Source: JAJFUB01 sp964622325
GTDB taxonomy: Bacteria; Armatimonadota; Zipacnadia; Zipacnadales; UBA11051
Length of the DNA stretch: 38,689 nucleotides
Direction of reading: 5' to 3'
NCBI GenBank assembly: GCA_964622325.1
Contig: CAZUOJ010000022.1
Span: 1 to 38,689 of the forward strand
The notes below the pieces were generated by a model that saw nothing but the letters and a program-made list of their open reading frames with translations, did not search any database and was not told where the DNA came from. Made by a program: the position numbers and the translations under genes. Position 1 is the stretch's first letter; each line of letters starts with the position of its first letter. This document shows, piece after piece, positions 24,042 through 33,040 of this stretch.

Positions 24042-25013
24042 ATGGATTTGCGGATTTGCATTGTAAATTATAACACCCGTGAGCTGCTGGATCGCTGTCT
24101 GGCCAGCCTCTTGCGCTATCCTCCGCCGGGGGAATATGAAATTGTTGTTGTGGACAATGCCTCGCAGGACGGCAGCGTGGAGATGCTGCGCGAAAAATAT
24201 CCGCAAGTGCGCGTCATTGCCTGTGCCCAGAATTTAGGCTATGCGGCCGGCAACAATTTGGCCTTAAAAGATTGCCAGGCAAGATATGCCTTAATTCTGA
24301 ATAGCGATATAGAAGTGTTCCCCGACGCGTTGGCGCGGCTGCAGGAATTTATGGATACGCATCCCCAGGCGGGCATGTGCGGCGCGCGGCTAATATTGCC
24401 TGATGGCAGCATCCAGCCCTCTTGCGCCACTGATTTGTCCCTGCGCAAATTTGCCACACAGCAATTATTGCTGGATCGCACGGGGCTGGCGAAATATACT
24501 TTCGGCGAATATTGGCTGGATGTCTCCCGCGTCACAGAGCCGATCGAAGTGGAGCAGCTGACTGGCGCCTGCATGTATTGCCGCCGCGCCGCCATCCAGG
24601 ATGTGGGCCTGATGGATGAAGGCTATTGGATGTATGTGGAGGACAGCGATTATTGTCTGCGCTTTCGCAAGGCCGGCTGGAAATTGTATTATGTGCCTCA
24701 GGCGTTGATGCGGCACGAATTGGGGGGCAGCTCCAAGACAGCCCGCGCCGATATGATTGCCGCCTACAATCATTCCGCCGTCCGTTATTTTCGGCTCCAT
24801 CAGGGGCGCGGCGCAGCCTGGGCGGCGCGCGTTTTAGGCGTGGCTGGCGTATCGCTGCGCTTGCTTATTTGGCTGGCGGCTATGCTCGGAACATTAGGCC
24901 TCGTGCCGCGTTATCGCCGCCAGGCTACGCTCTTTTTAAAGGCTTGGGCCCTCACGCTATGGCCCCGATCGCTAAAAAAGCCTTCGCATAATCTTAACAT
25001 TAAGCCGCAATAA
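24042..25013 (+). CDS. GT2-family glycosyltransferase (rhamnosyltransferase-like)
   Basis: The protein has 323 residues from the ATG at 24042; a TTG five codons earlier is the alternative. It is a GT-A fold inverting enzyme: ICIVNYNTRELLDRCLASL opens the nucleotide-binding domain, EIVVVDNASQDGSVEML follows, then NLGYAAGNNLAL and LILNSDIEV with the N-S-D metal site. GACMYCRRAAIQDVG and MYVEDSDYCLRFRKAG are acceptor-side motifs of the RfbF/WbbL-like group. A C-terminal hydrophobic stretch (about 260-285) suggests membrane anchoring. It would add a sugar, perhaps rhamnose, to a growing surface glycan. It begins the rightward half of the glycan locus, sharing a divergent control region with the radical SAM operon. 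Confidence 0.85.
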   Translation: MDLRICIVNYNTRELLDRCLASLLRYPPPGEYEIVVVDNASQDGSVEMLREKYPQVRVIACAQNLGYAAGNNLALKDCQARYALILNSDIEVFPDALARLQEFMDTHPQAGMCGARLILPDGSIQPSCATDLSLRKFATQQLLLDRTGLAKYTFGEYWLDVSRVTEPIEVEQLTGACMYCRRAAIQDVGLMDEGYWMYVEDSDYCLRFRKAGWKLYYVPQALMRHELGGSSKTARADMIAAYNHSAVRYFRLHQGRGAAWAARVLGVAGVSLRLLIWLAAMLGTLGLVPRYRRQATLFLKAWALTLWPRSLKKPSHNLNIKPQ

Positions 25014-25062
25014 TTTTTCCCAAAAGCGGGAACAAATGGCTTTGCTCCGAGCCTTATCGCCT

Positions 25063-25121
25063 AACAAAAGCAAATATGGAAAAGCCAAGGAAGAGCGTAA
25101 GCGCCCCTTCTTGCTTTTGTT
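25063..25121. repeat. 11-bp perfect inverted repeat in the GT2-GT4 gap
   Basis: AACAAAAGCAA (25063-25073) is the exact complement of TTGCTTTTGTT (25111-25121), separated by 37 bp. The stem is A/T-rich and not followed by a T tract, so it is unlikely to be a simple terminator. It could shape the leader of the following GT4 pair. The rest of this 216-bp gap shows nothing else definite. Confidence 0.4.
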
Positions 25122-25229
25122 GTGTTCATGTGAATAGATATAGTTTCGTCCCTCTGAGAGCAATTGTGGCCTTTGTGTGAGCAGGCGGCTATGCCATGTT
25201 AGAACAAACAAAAAGGCTATAAGAGACAA

Positions 25230-26408
25230 ATGCGCGTTGTAATTGATGTGCGGGCGTGCTTGGGGCCCGGAGCAGGCGTCAATGTCTATACAGTGGAGCT
25301 GATCAAAGCTCTGCATAAATTAGGGGCAGATGTGGCGATGTGGTTTGCGGCGCGTCAGATTGCCAAAGCCCGTCAGGCCCTTGTGCCGGAGCTGCAAGCG
25401 CTCATCCCTCATGTGCCCTTATTCACAACGCGGCTGCCCAATAATTTGCTGTATTCCGATCCGGCGCTAGTGTTCTGGCGGCATTGGCCGCGCTTTTTGC
25501 CGCCGCCGCGCTTTCTCCCTCGCGAAGCCGATGTGTATCATGCGCCCTTCTGGCCGCTTCCTATAGATGGGCGCATTCCGCTTGTGCTGACTATACATGA
25601 TCTTTTGGCGCTGCGCTATCCGCAATGGGCGACGCGACGGATGTGGCAGGAGCAAAAAACAATTTGTGCGATGGCCTCGCGTGCGGCCATCGTGATGACA
25701 GATTCGGAAGCCACACGCCAGGATGTGCTGGAAATGACAAAAGCCGCGCCGGAACGTGTGCATACAGTCTATTTGGGCGTGGATGAACAATTTTTTCAGG
25801 AAATTTCGTCGGAGCGAAGAATTGCCGTCCGCAAGCGCTATGGCCTGGACAAGCCTTATATCGTGTCCTTATGCACGCGGGATCCGCGGAAAAATCTGGG
25901 CCGGCTTATTGACGCCTATGATTTGCTTTGTTCGCGCCTGGGCGCGGAATGGGATCTTGTGCTTATTGGCGCAGTGGGCTGGGGCGAGGATTATGTTACG
26001 CCGCGGCTGAAGCAGCCACGCCCCGGGCGCATCATTGTCACAGGATATGTGCCGCGCGAGGATGTTCCGCCGCTGCTGGCGGAGGCGTCTTGCCTGGGCT
26101 TCGTGTCTTTAGGCGAGGGCTTTGGGCTGCCGCCGCTGGAGGCAATGGCCGCGGGCTGCCCTGTTGTGGCCTCACAGCTCTCCTCTTTGCCCGAAGTCGT
26201 GGGCGAGGCGGGCCTGCTTGTAGATCCTTTAAACATTGAAGCTATTGCTGACGGCCTGCAGCGCGTGCTCACAGATGAGGCTCTGGCTGCGGAATTGCGC
26301 CAGCGGGGCTATGAACGAGCCCGCCAATTTACATGGGAGCGGACAGCGCGCATGGCTTTGCGCCTTTATGAGCAGGCGGCCCAAGAATTTGGAAAGAGGC
26401 GAAAATAA
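25230..26408 (+). CDS. GT4-family glycosyltransferase, first of a tandem pair
   Basis: The protein has 392 residues and is a GT-B retaining enzyme. The N-terminal domain has MRVVIDVRACLGPGAGVNVY and DVYHAPFWPLP followed by LVLTIHDLLALRYP. The C-terminal domain has SLCTRDPRKNLGRLIDAY, a phosphate-binding strand-loop, and EGFGLPPLEAMAAGCPVVAS, the E-x7-E donor motif, then LPEVVGEAGLLVDP. This is the mannosyltransferase-like MtfB/WbaZ type used in O-antigen and exopolysaccharide assembly. Its stop codon overlaps the start of the next gene by one base (TAATG), so the two are translationally coupled. The two proteins resemble each other strongly in the donor domain, indicating a gene duplication. 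Confidence 0.88.
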   Translation: MRVVIDVRACLGPGAGVNVYTVELIKALHKLGADVAMWFAARQIAKARQALVPELQALIPHVPLFTTRLPNNLLYSDPALVFWRHWPRFLPPPRFLPREADVYHAPFWPLPIDGRIPLVLTIHDLLALRYPQWATRRMWQEQKTICAMASRAAIVMTDSEATRQDVLEMTKAAPERVHTVYLGVDEQFFQEISSERRIAVRKRYGLDKPYIVSLCTRDPRKNLGRLIDAYDLLCSRLGAEWDLVLIGAVGWGEDYVTPRLKQPRPGRIIVTGYVPREDVPPLLAEASCLGFVSLGEGFGLPPLEAMAAGCPVVASQLSSLPEVVGEAGLLVDPLNIEAIADGLQRVLTDEALAAELRQRGYERARQFTWERTARMALRLYEQAAQEFGKRRK

Positions 26409-27529
26409 TGAGCGGCCTGCGCGTGGCGCTGGATGCCCGAGAGCTTCCTTTGGGCCCCTCCGGCGATCGCACTTATTTGCTCAGCTTGCTGCGCGAATTC
26501 GCCGTTTTGGCGCCGCAGGATACATTTCTATTGTGTTATCAAATGAAAGGCGACGATGGCCTCGACGGAGCTAAGCCCTCTAATGCTGAAATTTATTTCT
26601 TGCCCGCCCGGCCTGGCTGGCTGTGGACGCCCTGGGCCTGGCCTTGCTTTCTGCGGCGCGCAAAGGCGCATCTTGCCCATGCCCAGCACATTATCCCTCC
26701 GCTTGCGCCCTGCCCCACAATTGTCACGATACACGATGTTAGCTTTATGAGATATCCGGAATGGTTCCCCGCGCGTTCCGTGCGGATTATGCGGCGCTTA
26801 ATCCCTTTTTCCGCCCGGAGAGCCACGCACATCATTACAGGCTCACAACATGCCGCGCAAGAAATTGCGGCGCTTTGTCACGTTCCTCGGCAAAAAATAT
26901 CTGTGATTTATTACGGCGTGGGAGCGCAATTTTCGCCCCAAAATCGTGCTGAGGCGCGTGAAAAAATTGCAGCGCATTATGGATTGCGCCAGCCGTTTTT
27001 GCTGGCTGTCGGCCTTATTCAGCCGCGTAAGAATTTGTCACGGCTGCTGCAGGCTTTTGCCCTGATAAAAGATCATTATCCGGAGCTGTGCCTGGCGATT
27101 GTCGGCCGCGCCGCCTGGGGCTGGGAAGAGCTGCAAAGACAGATAGCGGATCTGGGGCTGGCGCAGCGGATTGTGCTTTTAGGGGCTGTGCCTGACGCCG
27201 ATTTGCCGGATGTCTATCGGGCAGCGGAAATGCTCGTGTATCCCTCGCTTTATGAGGGCTTTGGCTTGCCGCCGCTGGAGGCAATGGCGTGCGGAACGCC
27301 TGTTGTGGCGTCCAACACGACATCTCTCCCGGAAGTCGTGGGCGAGGCCGGCGTGCTTGTGGATCCTTACGAGCCAGAGGCTATTGCTGAAGGCATAATA
27401 AAGCTGCTGGAGGATCGCTCCCTGGCAGCTCAGCTCGCCCAAAAAGGTCTGGCGCGTGCCCAACAATTTTCGTGGCGCCGCTGCGCACAACAGCACTTAG
27501 AGATTTATCAGCGTCTGGCAAAAATATAA
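26408..27529 (+). CDS. GT4-family glycosyltransferase, second of a tandem pair
   Basis: The protein has 373 residues and the same GT-B architecture as its upstream neighbour: MSGLRVALDARELPLGPSGD at the N-terminus with TYLLSLLREF, TIVTIHDVSFMRYPEWF in the acceptor domain, LLAVGLIQPRKNLSRLL, and the E-x7-E donor motif EGFGLPPLEAMACGTPVVAS followed by LPEVVGEAGVLVDP. The start overlaps the previous stop by one base and has AGAGG upstream. The paralogue pair probably adds successive, perhaps identical, sugars to one repeat unit. It is the last gene of the rightward glycan transcript; no clear terminator is seen in the 117 bp that follow. Confidence 0.88.
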   Translation: MSGLRVALDARELPLGPSGDRTYLLSLLREFAVLAPQDTFLLCYQMKGDDGLDGAKPSNAEIYFLPARPGWLWTPWAWPCFLRRAKAHLAHAQHIIPPLAPCPTIVTIHDVSFMRYPEWFPARSVRIMRRLIPFSARRATHIITGSQHAAQEIAALCHVPRQKISVIYYGVGAQFSPQNRAEAREKIAAHYGLRQPFLLAVGLIQPRKNLSRLLQAFALIKDHYPELCLAIVGRAAWGWEELQRQIADLGLAQRIVLLGAVPDADLPDVYRAAEMLVYPSLYEGFGLPPLEAMACGTPVVASNTTSLPEVVGEAGVLVDPYEPEAIAEGIIKLLEDRSLAAQLAQKGLARAQQFSWRRCAQQHLEIYQRLAKI

Positions 27530-27610
27530 ATGTGGAAGGCTGTGTTAAATCTATGGGGCTCTGTGTTTTAAGAATGCAATTTCAGGGTAGAAAAATCCAA
27601 AAATAATCAG

Positions 27611-27616
27611 TATAAT
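27611..27616 (+). promoter_or_regulatory. Probable -10 of the MarR gene
   Basis: A perfect TATAAT at 27611-27616 lies 31 bp before the MarR start, downstream of the GT4 stop. The -35 position (TAGAAA near 27588-27593) is poor, so this is only a partial promoter match. Confidence 0.4.
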
Positions 27617-27646
27617 AACAGAAAGGGCTGAAGAGAGGGCTGCATA

Positions 27647-28129
27647 ATGACACAGGAATGTTTTTCGGAGAAGCAAAAGGCTGTCGAATTGTGGCAAATG
27701 CTTTTAAAAACATTATGTCGTTTACGGCAGAGCGTTCGGCCGATTTTTCACGCCCATGGCTTAACAGGCCCGCAATGGCGCGTGTTTCGTCTTGTGGGCG
27801 AGGCGGGGCCCGAAGGCTTGTCGCTGGGCCGCATCAGCGACGAATTGCGCGTCACGCCAGGCAATATTACAGGGATTGTGGACAAGCTGGAAGAAGCCGG
27901 GCTGCTGCAGCGCACGCCTCATCCTCAGGATGGCCGTGCCACGCTCGTGAAGCACACAGAGCATGGCAATTATGTTTATCAACAAATCAAGCCTGCTTTG
28001 GATGAGCGTGTAGCGGAATTGCTTTCCTGTCTGTCGTCTCAGGAAAAGCAAATGATGCTGCAGGCCTTGCAGAAGATGCTGGATTATGTAGAGACGCATT
28101 ATCCAGGCGAATCCTGCGAGGCTAATTAA
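27647..28129 (+). CDS. MarR-family transcriptional regulator
   Basis: The protein has 160 residues, the usual length for the family. The winged-helix core runs from about residue 35 to 110: LTGPQWRVFRLVGEAGPEGL, then the recognition region SLGRISDELRVTPGNITGIV and the wing LLQRTPHPQDGRATLVKHTE with the conserved D-x-R. Flanking helices (KAVELWQMLLKTLCRLRQ and LSSQEKQMMLQALQKMLDYV) form the dimerisation domain. These proteins bind palindromic operators and are released by small ligands or oxidation. GAGAGGG upstream supports the start. It is transcribed alone, between the glycan locus and a convergent secreted-protein operon. Operator-like palindromes occur near the MFS gene (34312) and near 13030, but a link is only conjecture. 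Confidence 0.9.
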   Translation: MTQECFSEKQKAVELWQMLLKTLCRLRQSVRPIFHAHGLTGPQWRVFRLVGEAGPEGLSLGRISDELRVTPGNITGIVDKLEEAGLLQRTPHPQDGRATLVKHTEHGNYVYQQIKPALDERVAELLSCLSSQEKQMMLQALQKMLDYVETHYPGESCEAN

Positions 28130-28301
28130 AGGCGCAGAGCTAGCGTCGCTCACAAGCATGTTTCAATTCTGTCTCGGGATCCAATAGAACAGGAGCCTGT
28201 AATAAAAGCTTTGCGGCTGGCGCAGGCTAAATCTGCGGCAATCGGGAAATTAATTCACATTAGGGCTTTATGAAAGCTTTTTGAGAGCGAGACAAAACAA
28301 C

Positions 28302-28335
28302 GCCGCCGTCTCCAGAGGACGGCTGCTTTATTTTT
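28302..28335 (+). terminator. Rho-independent terminator of the MarR gene
   Basis: GCCGCCGTC (28302-28310) pairs with GACGGCTGC (28318-28326) with one mismatch around a 7-nt loop and is followed by TTTATTTTT. On the opposite strand the same hairpin is followed by a looser T-rich run (GTTGTTTTG), so it may also stop the convergent leftward transcript. The remaining bases of this 279-bp gap show nothing recognisable. Confidence 0.75.
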
Positions 28336-28408
28336 CCATTGGCAACATTAGGCTTGCCCGTATTAAATATCCTGCGTTTGCGCCATACAAAAGCTACGGC
28401 CAACGTTT

Positions 28409-31400
28409 TCAGGGGCGTTTGGCTGGCGCGCCAGGCCGCACATTCATTTTATGCACAGCGCTCAAGCCCGAAGCCAGCTCTTTTGCGCGTATCGTCCACA
28501 CGCCCGGCTCATCATTGCCCGCCAACGTTAATCGCACCGTCAGCTTGCCCTCTTTCAGGCCATAATAGCCGCTGAATTCTGCGGGCTGGCCTTTGGCATC
28601 CAGAATTTCTAATTTGAGGGGCAAAATGGCTGTCACAGGCGCCTTTTTGTTGTCATATACAGACACAATCACATCCACATTTTGGCCTCGCCATGTTTGT
28701 GCGGGGGCGGCAATGCGCACGCTGGCCAGCTTCTGGCTTGTGAGGAGGAACACGCGCCCCTCGCCGGGCCCCAGGCTCACAGGCCATTTTATGCCCTGCG
28801 GCGTTGCTGTTGTCCCCACAGGACGCTGGGCGACAAGATCGTATACATACGCGCCCTTGCGGGCTATGTGAATAACGCCTGCATTGGGCAAGCCCTTCTC
28901 CATCACACGGCCGTGATGGCCCACATAATCGCCAAAAGTGCGCTTATCATTCAGCACAAACAAATAATCATTATCCCGATAACGGCGGCAACGCAAAATA
29001 ATATCCGGATTATCAGCATCCACATCGCGCGTATAGAAAGGATCCAGTTCTTGACGCAGCTGCGCCGCCAGCGCTTGCAATTTGGCTTTATCTGCATCGG
29101 CCTTCCCTGTGCGTTTGTAGGCGGGCAGAACAATATCGGGAATAATGGCCGGACACAGGAATTCATCGGCGATGACAATGCCGCCGCGGCGCTGAAACTC
29201 TTTAATTTTCGCCACAACGCTTTCTGTTAATACATCGCAATAGGGCATCACGAGCACTTTAAAGGCTTCGAGGCCATCGCGCATAATCGTTTCATCAAAG
29301 ATGATTTTGGGCTGCAGATGCGCCCATTGCAAAATCAAATGCATATCGGCTTCCCAGGAATTGCTCCAGCCGTATGTGCCGCGGCCGGCAAACATCTGCG
29401 ATGTAAAGCTTTCCAGAAGCGCCACATCTGCTGGGCGATCAGGCACTTGCAGCAGCGTGGGCCCGAGCGGCTGCACAATCCGATGTGTCAGCTCTGTCAG
29501 CACGCGCGCTGTCTCAGGATTTGTAAAAACATAGCCTTTGTTCGTTGTCCCTGTCTCCACAAGCGAGCCCCAGCCATGATACATAATGCCCTGCACAGGC
29601 CGGGAAATTTTGCTCCAGAAGGCCTCACGCAAATGATCCGGCGCAATTGTAATGAAAGGCGCCTCGGGCTTTTCTTTCTCCCAGGCAGCGCGCTTGCTTT
29701 CCTCTTCCGGCAGCTTCGGCGCCGTTTGCGAGCGATACCATATAATCTGTGTCATCTTCATCACGCGCTGTCCCGGGCGGCCCTCAGCCATTGCAAACAG
29801 CTCATCTGTCGCCTGGCCGATTTTAATGGGATCCGGATACGAATATGTCCATTGGGAAATCACATCCACATCGCCGCCGCTGCCCCAAATATCCGGCACG
29901 CGCACGGCAGGATCAAAAAATGTCCATAAATCCTTGCGGCCTGTGGATTTCAGACCGCGGCTGACTTCTGAATGCAGCGCATTCCAGCCGTCGCCTTCCT
30001 TCCAGAACCAGCGATAGAATGTCAGCAGCCGATCGTTGTCTGGAATGACGCGCTGCCGCGGAAAAGAGCGCAGACGGCTATAATGCACGCCGTTTTTGGA
30101 TTCAGCTTCCTCTGGAATGTCAAAGCCCGCGGCCTGGCGGAACATCTGCTTATCATGATCGTGGAAACACAGATCTGTGGCGTCGCGCACTTCCGAATGG
30201 ATTAAGGCGCCATCCAGCGCAGGATGATGCCCAAAAGTTTGGGCGATAGAGGCGCCAACATTGTAGCAAAATTGGCGGACTTCAGGGAAATTGCCACAAA
30301 CATTATCCCGCGGGCGCAATTGCCCTTTGCGATCCACGCGATTATATTTGGCTTTGCGGCTTTCCTCGCGCACAATCCAGGAAGCGGGATATGTGTACAC
30401 ACAGGCGCGCAGGCCATTACGCATGAGCTCATCTAATTGCTGGATCCGATCGGCCACAGCGGAGGGAGGCAAAGCAGGGACAGGGCGCCCGGCCTCCCAG
30501 ATTGGCCCCTCATTCACGAGGCTGATAAGCTGATGTGTAAAGCCAATGGCTTTCAAAGTGGGAATATCCCCGCCGCCCCACATTACGACAGGCATTTGAT
30601 GGGGCAGAGGACGCGGGACGATTGTGAGCGTGATTTCCTTCTCCACGCGCAGGAGCCGGCCGGCGGCTATGCCCGAGGCCGTGATTTTAAGCGGATATGT
30701 GCCCGGCCGCAAAGATGTATCCAGTTTAACAGGAAGGGAGAATGTCTCATGCGGCGCCAATGGGGGCAAAGCAAGCTGTTGTTTTTGCGTGCCGAACACA
30801 ATTTCGGCACGCCCGCCCTGCAGCGGACTTTCGCTGTCATTTTCTAAATTCACAGCTAAACGCACATTCGGCTCCATCCGGAAAAAGACAGTCCGCCCGT
30901 TGACGATGCTGGCTGTGAGGCCTCCTGTGAAATATGGCGGAATTCCCTGACATATCCGGGCCTGGGCGATATAGCCAGGAAAGCCGCTATGAATGCTGCC
31001 GAAGCGACAGCCGATGGCCAGGCCATAGCGGCCCGGGGCGATAGCGCCGCGGCCAGGATTATCCGCTTTGCCAATTAGCTCGCCGTTGAGGAAAAAACGC
31101 GAGCGCCCCTGGCCATCGTATGTATAGGCAAGATGCATCCAGCGGCCGGGCGGCATTTCAATTTCGGGCCCTGTGATGAAATCAGAATCTTTGCCGAAGC
31201 CCAGAGAAACGATGATGCGCCGCTTATGGGGCCCGCTGCGCTGCAAATACAAACAATAATCCCAATTCGCTTCGGGCACATCCTTGGCGTAATTGTAATA
31301 TTTCTTGTCAAACAAATAAGCATTTTGTTGCTGCTCCATTTCCGGCTTGGCAGCAATCCAGGCCTCCAGGGAAAAGGCGCCCTGCGGGGACAAATCATCC

Positions 31401-31729
31401 GCATCAGCAGCAAGCGCCCCCTGAGGCTTATCCTGTTCGGCGTCAGCTAAGAAGCATTCCAGGGCAGCGCCGAAAGGCCCTTCTTTGACAAATCGGCTGT
31501 CTCCGCGCAATGTTAAATGATGGCCCCGGCCGGAATTGTCCTGTGTTTCCTGGCCAGGCAAAAATTGCCACAGCGCGATCACATGAGGCCCTGTAGCTTC
31601 TGCCCCGCTGTAAAGCTGTTGCCAGGGCGCCAAAGCATTCTGGGCTGCCGCACAGGAAGCTATCCCCCCAAACATGCCCATGAAAAAGCCTGTGAAAATA
31701 ATGAGCGATGACACAGCATGAGCTCTCAT
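28409..31729 (-). CDS. Secreted LamG-domain glycoside-hydrolase-like protein
   Basis: The protein has 1106 residues. The ATG at 31729 has AAGGAG six bases upstream; an upstream GTG (31747) would place that site inside the gene. A signal peptide ends near SCAAAQ. A LamG/concanavalin-like domain spans about 60-260 (FSLEAWIA, WMHLAYTYDGQGRSRFFLNG). A beta-sandwich linker follows, about 265-370, then a TIM-barrel-like region starting MPVVMWGGG near 380, with GALIHSEVRD holding a possible acidic residue. Near 820-860 FKVLVMPYCDVLTESVVAKI and RRGGIVIADEF form the GATase-like domain seen in GH42-type beta-galactosidases. A C-terminal beta domain ends the protein. It probably acts on an external glycan; the catalytic pair is not certain. 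It follows the HEAT-repeat gene by 30 bp. Confidence 0.65.
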   Translation of the reverse strand: MRAHAVSSLIIFTGFFMGMFGGIASCAAAQNALAPWQQLYSGAEATGPHVIALWQFLPGQETQDNSGRGHHLTLRGDSRFVKEGPFGAALECFLADAEQDKPQGALAADADDLSPQGAFSLEAWIAAKPEMEQQQNAYLFDKKYYNYAKDVPEANWDYCLYLQRSGPHKRRIIVSLGFGKDSDFITGPEIEMPPGRWMHLAYTYDGQGRSRFFLNGELIGKADNPGRGAIAPGRYGLAIGCRFGSIHSGFPGYIAQARICQGIPPYFTGGLTASIVNGRTVFFRMEPNVRLAVNLENDSESPLQGGRAEIVFGTQKQQLALPPLAPHETFSLPVKLDTSLRPGTYPLKITASGIAAGRLLRVEKEITLTIVPRPLPHQMPVVMWGGGDIPTLKAIGFTHQLISLVNEGPIWEAGRPVPALPPSAVADRIQQLDELMRNGLRACVYTYPASWIVREESRKAKYNRVDRKGQLRPRDNVCGNFPEVRQFCYNVGASIAQTFGHHPALDGALIHSEVRDATDLCFHDHDKQMFRQAAGFDIPEEAESKNGVHYSRLRSFPRQRVIPDNDRLLTFYRWFWKEGDGWNALHSEVSRGLKSTGRKDLWTFFDPAVRVPDIWGSGGDVDVISQWTYSYPDPIKIGQATDELFAMAEGRPGQRVMKMTQIIWYRSQTAPKLPEEESKRAAWEKEKPEAPFITIAPDHLREAFWSKISRPVQGIMYHGWGSLVETGTTNKGYVFTNPETARVLTELTHRIVQPLGPTLLQVPDRPADVALLESFTSQMFAGRGTYGWSNSWEADMHLILQWAHLQPKIIFDETIMRDGLEAFKVLVMPYCDVLTESVVAKIKEFQRRGGIVIADEFLCPAIIPDIVLPAYKRTGKADADKAKLQALAAQLRQELDPFYTRDVDADNPDIILRCRRYRDNDYLFVLNDKRTFGDYVGHHGRVMEKGLPNAGVIHIARKGAYVYDLVAQRPVGTTATPQGIKWPVSLGPGEGRVFLLTSQKLASVRIAAPAQTWRGQNVDVIVSVYDNKKAPVTAILPLKLEILDAKGQPAEFSGYYGLKEGKLTVRLTLAGNDEPGVWTIRAKELASGLSAVHKMNVRPGAPAKRP

Positions 31730-31759
31730 GTTTTTCTCCTTGAGCACTATTGAGGCGTG

Positions 31760-32776
31760 CTATTGCAAGACTTCCAGCCGCACAGGCTTCCATATGCCGC
31801 CCGCATAGGCGCTATCATACACGCGCACCGTAATTTGATTTTTATCGCCCCATTTCAGCTCTTTTGTCACATCCAAAGCAAAAGGCTTATCCCAGCCTGT
31901 AGGCCCCAGATCATGCTGCCCCACATATTCCCCATTCAGCCAGACCCACGCCTCCTCATCCACAGCCTCAAAGACTATTTCTACCGCCAGAAACGAAATT
32001 TGGGGCTTGGCAGGCAATTCAAAAGTGCCCCGATACCAGGCAACGCCATCATATGTGATTCCTTGCTCTTCCCAGCTCTTGCCAATAGCGAGGGGCTGCC
32101 AGGACTCGTCCTTAAATTGCGGCGCAAACCAATTAAGCAAATGGCCTTCCTCTTTCGGATCTGTTTTGAAGCGCCAGCCTTCTAAAGGCAACGGGATTGT
32201 CTGGACGACTTTAATCTCATGATCCCAATCCTTGCGATCCCGCACGGAGACTGTTTCTTTGAAAAAGGGCCAGACGGCTTTGGCGGCTAATTGCCGCACT
32301 GCAGGCGCTTCATCGAAACGAGCTTTTTCCAGAAGCTCCTGAATGGCTTGCGTGCGGGGCTTAATCTCCGCCAGCAATTGAACTGCCAGCAGCCTCATCA
32401 GCGGCTCCGCATCTTGCATTGCCTTCTGCAAATAGGGCAGAGCCTCTTGCGAGGGCGGATCGCACAGCAAGCCCAAAGCCGCGCGGCGCACGAGCACATC
32501 GTCATTTGCCAGCCCTTGAGCCAAAGCCGGCCGCGCCACAGCTCCCAGCTCCCCTAAAAGCCGCACTGCCGTGCGGCGCACGATAAGATTTTCATCCTGT
32601 AACGCTGCCTGCAGAGCGGGCAATGCTTCTGCGCCCTTTTGCGCCTGTTTCAAAAGCGCCGTGCGGCGCTGCGCCGCAGACATTTTTCCCTCCTCCGCTG
32701 GGGCAGCGATAATCCCTGCCAGAAGCAAAGCGGCCGCTCCCAAAATGCAGGGGAAAAATGGCTTCGGCATGGACAT
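31760..32776 (-). CDS. Secreted HEAT-repeat protein with C-terminal galactose-binding domain
   Basis: The protein has 338 residues from the ATG at 32776 (AGAGG seven bases upstream; ATGs at 32782 and 32770 are alternatives). A signal sequence (FFPCILGAAALLLAGIIAAP) precedes three to four HEAT/PBS-lyase-like helical repeats, about 35-165, with the recurring D-x-x-V-R-R-x-A-x-x-L-L pattern (ENLIVRRTAVRLLGELG, DDVLVRRAALGLLCD, AEPLMRLLAVQLLAEI). The rest, about 195-337, is the sugar-binding jelly roll of GH2 beta-galactosidases: VAWYRGTFELP, VWLNGEYVGQHDLG, NQITVRVYD. The catalytic barrel of GH2 is absent, so it is a binding or scaffold protein. It precedes the LamG protein gene by 30 bp in an evident two-gene operon. 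Confidence 0.75.
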   Translation of the reverse strand: MSMPKPFFPCILGAAALLLAGIIAAPAEEGKMSAAQRRTALLKQAQKGAEALPALQAALQDENLIVRRTAVRLLGELGAVARPALAQGLANDDVLVRRAALGLLCDPPSQEALPYLQKAMQDAEPLMRLLAVQLLAEIKPRTQAIQELLEKARFDEAPAVRQLAAKAVWPFFKETVSVRDRKDWDHEIKVVQTIPLPLEGWRFKTDPKEEGHLLNWFAPQFKDESWQPLAIGKSWEEQGITYDGVAWYRGTFELPAKPQISFLAVEIVFEAVDEEAWVWLNGEYVGQHDLGPTGWDKPFALDVTKELKWGDKNQITVRVYDSAYAGGIWKPVRLEVLQ

Positions 32777-33001
32777 ATCCATTCCTCTTTCTTCGGATAA
32801 TAATGCTGTCTGGAACTTTATTTCTTTGCTTTTCCCATATTTCCTTTTAGGCGCACTGTGATGATAAGCATAAGCAGCTTTATGTAGAAGCTCAAAATAC
32901 TGTTTACAAATATAAAAATAAAGTTGATGGGAGCTACGCGGGAAAAATATCTTTAAAATAAGAAATCAACAACGCTAAAATTTTTGCGGGCGTGCGGGGG
33001 A

Positions 33002-33040
33002 TAAAAAGGCGCACATTTTTGGAAAGGGCTATTTTGCGCA
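33002..33040 (-). terminator. Weak terminator of the MFS gene
   Basis: Read leftward, GCGCA at the stop codon pairs with TGCGC about 20 nt later and is followed by CTTTTTATC. The stem is short and overlaps the end of the gene. The remaining ~220 bp up to the HEAT gene are A/T-rich with no clear element. Confidence 0.3.

Noticed and set aside
32783..33028. Promoter for the HEAT/LamG operon
   Set aside because: A TTGTTG-17-TATTTT match exists on the leftward strand but is far upstream and weak in this A/T-rich stretch; not enough to call.
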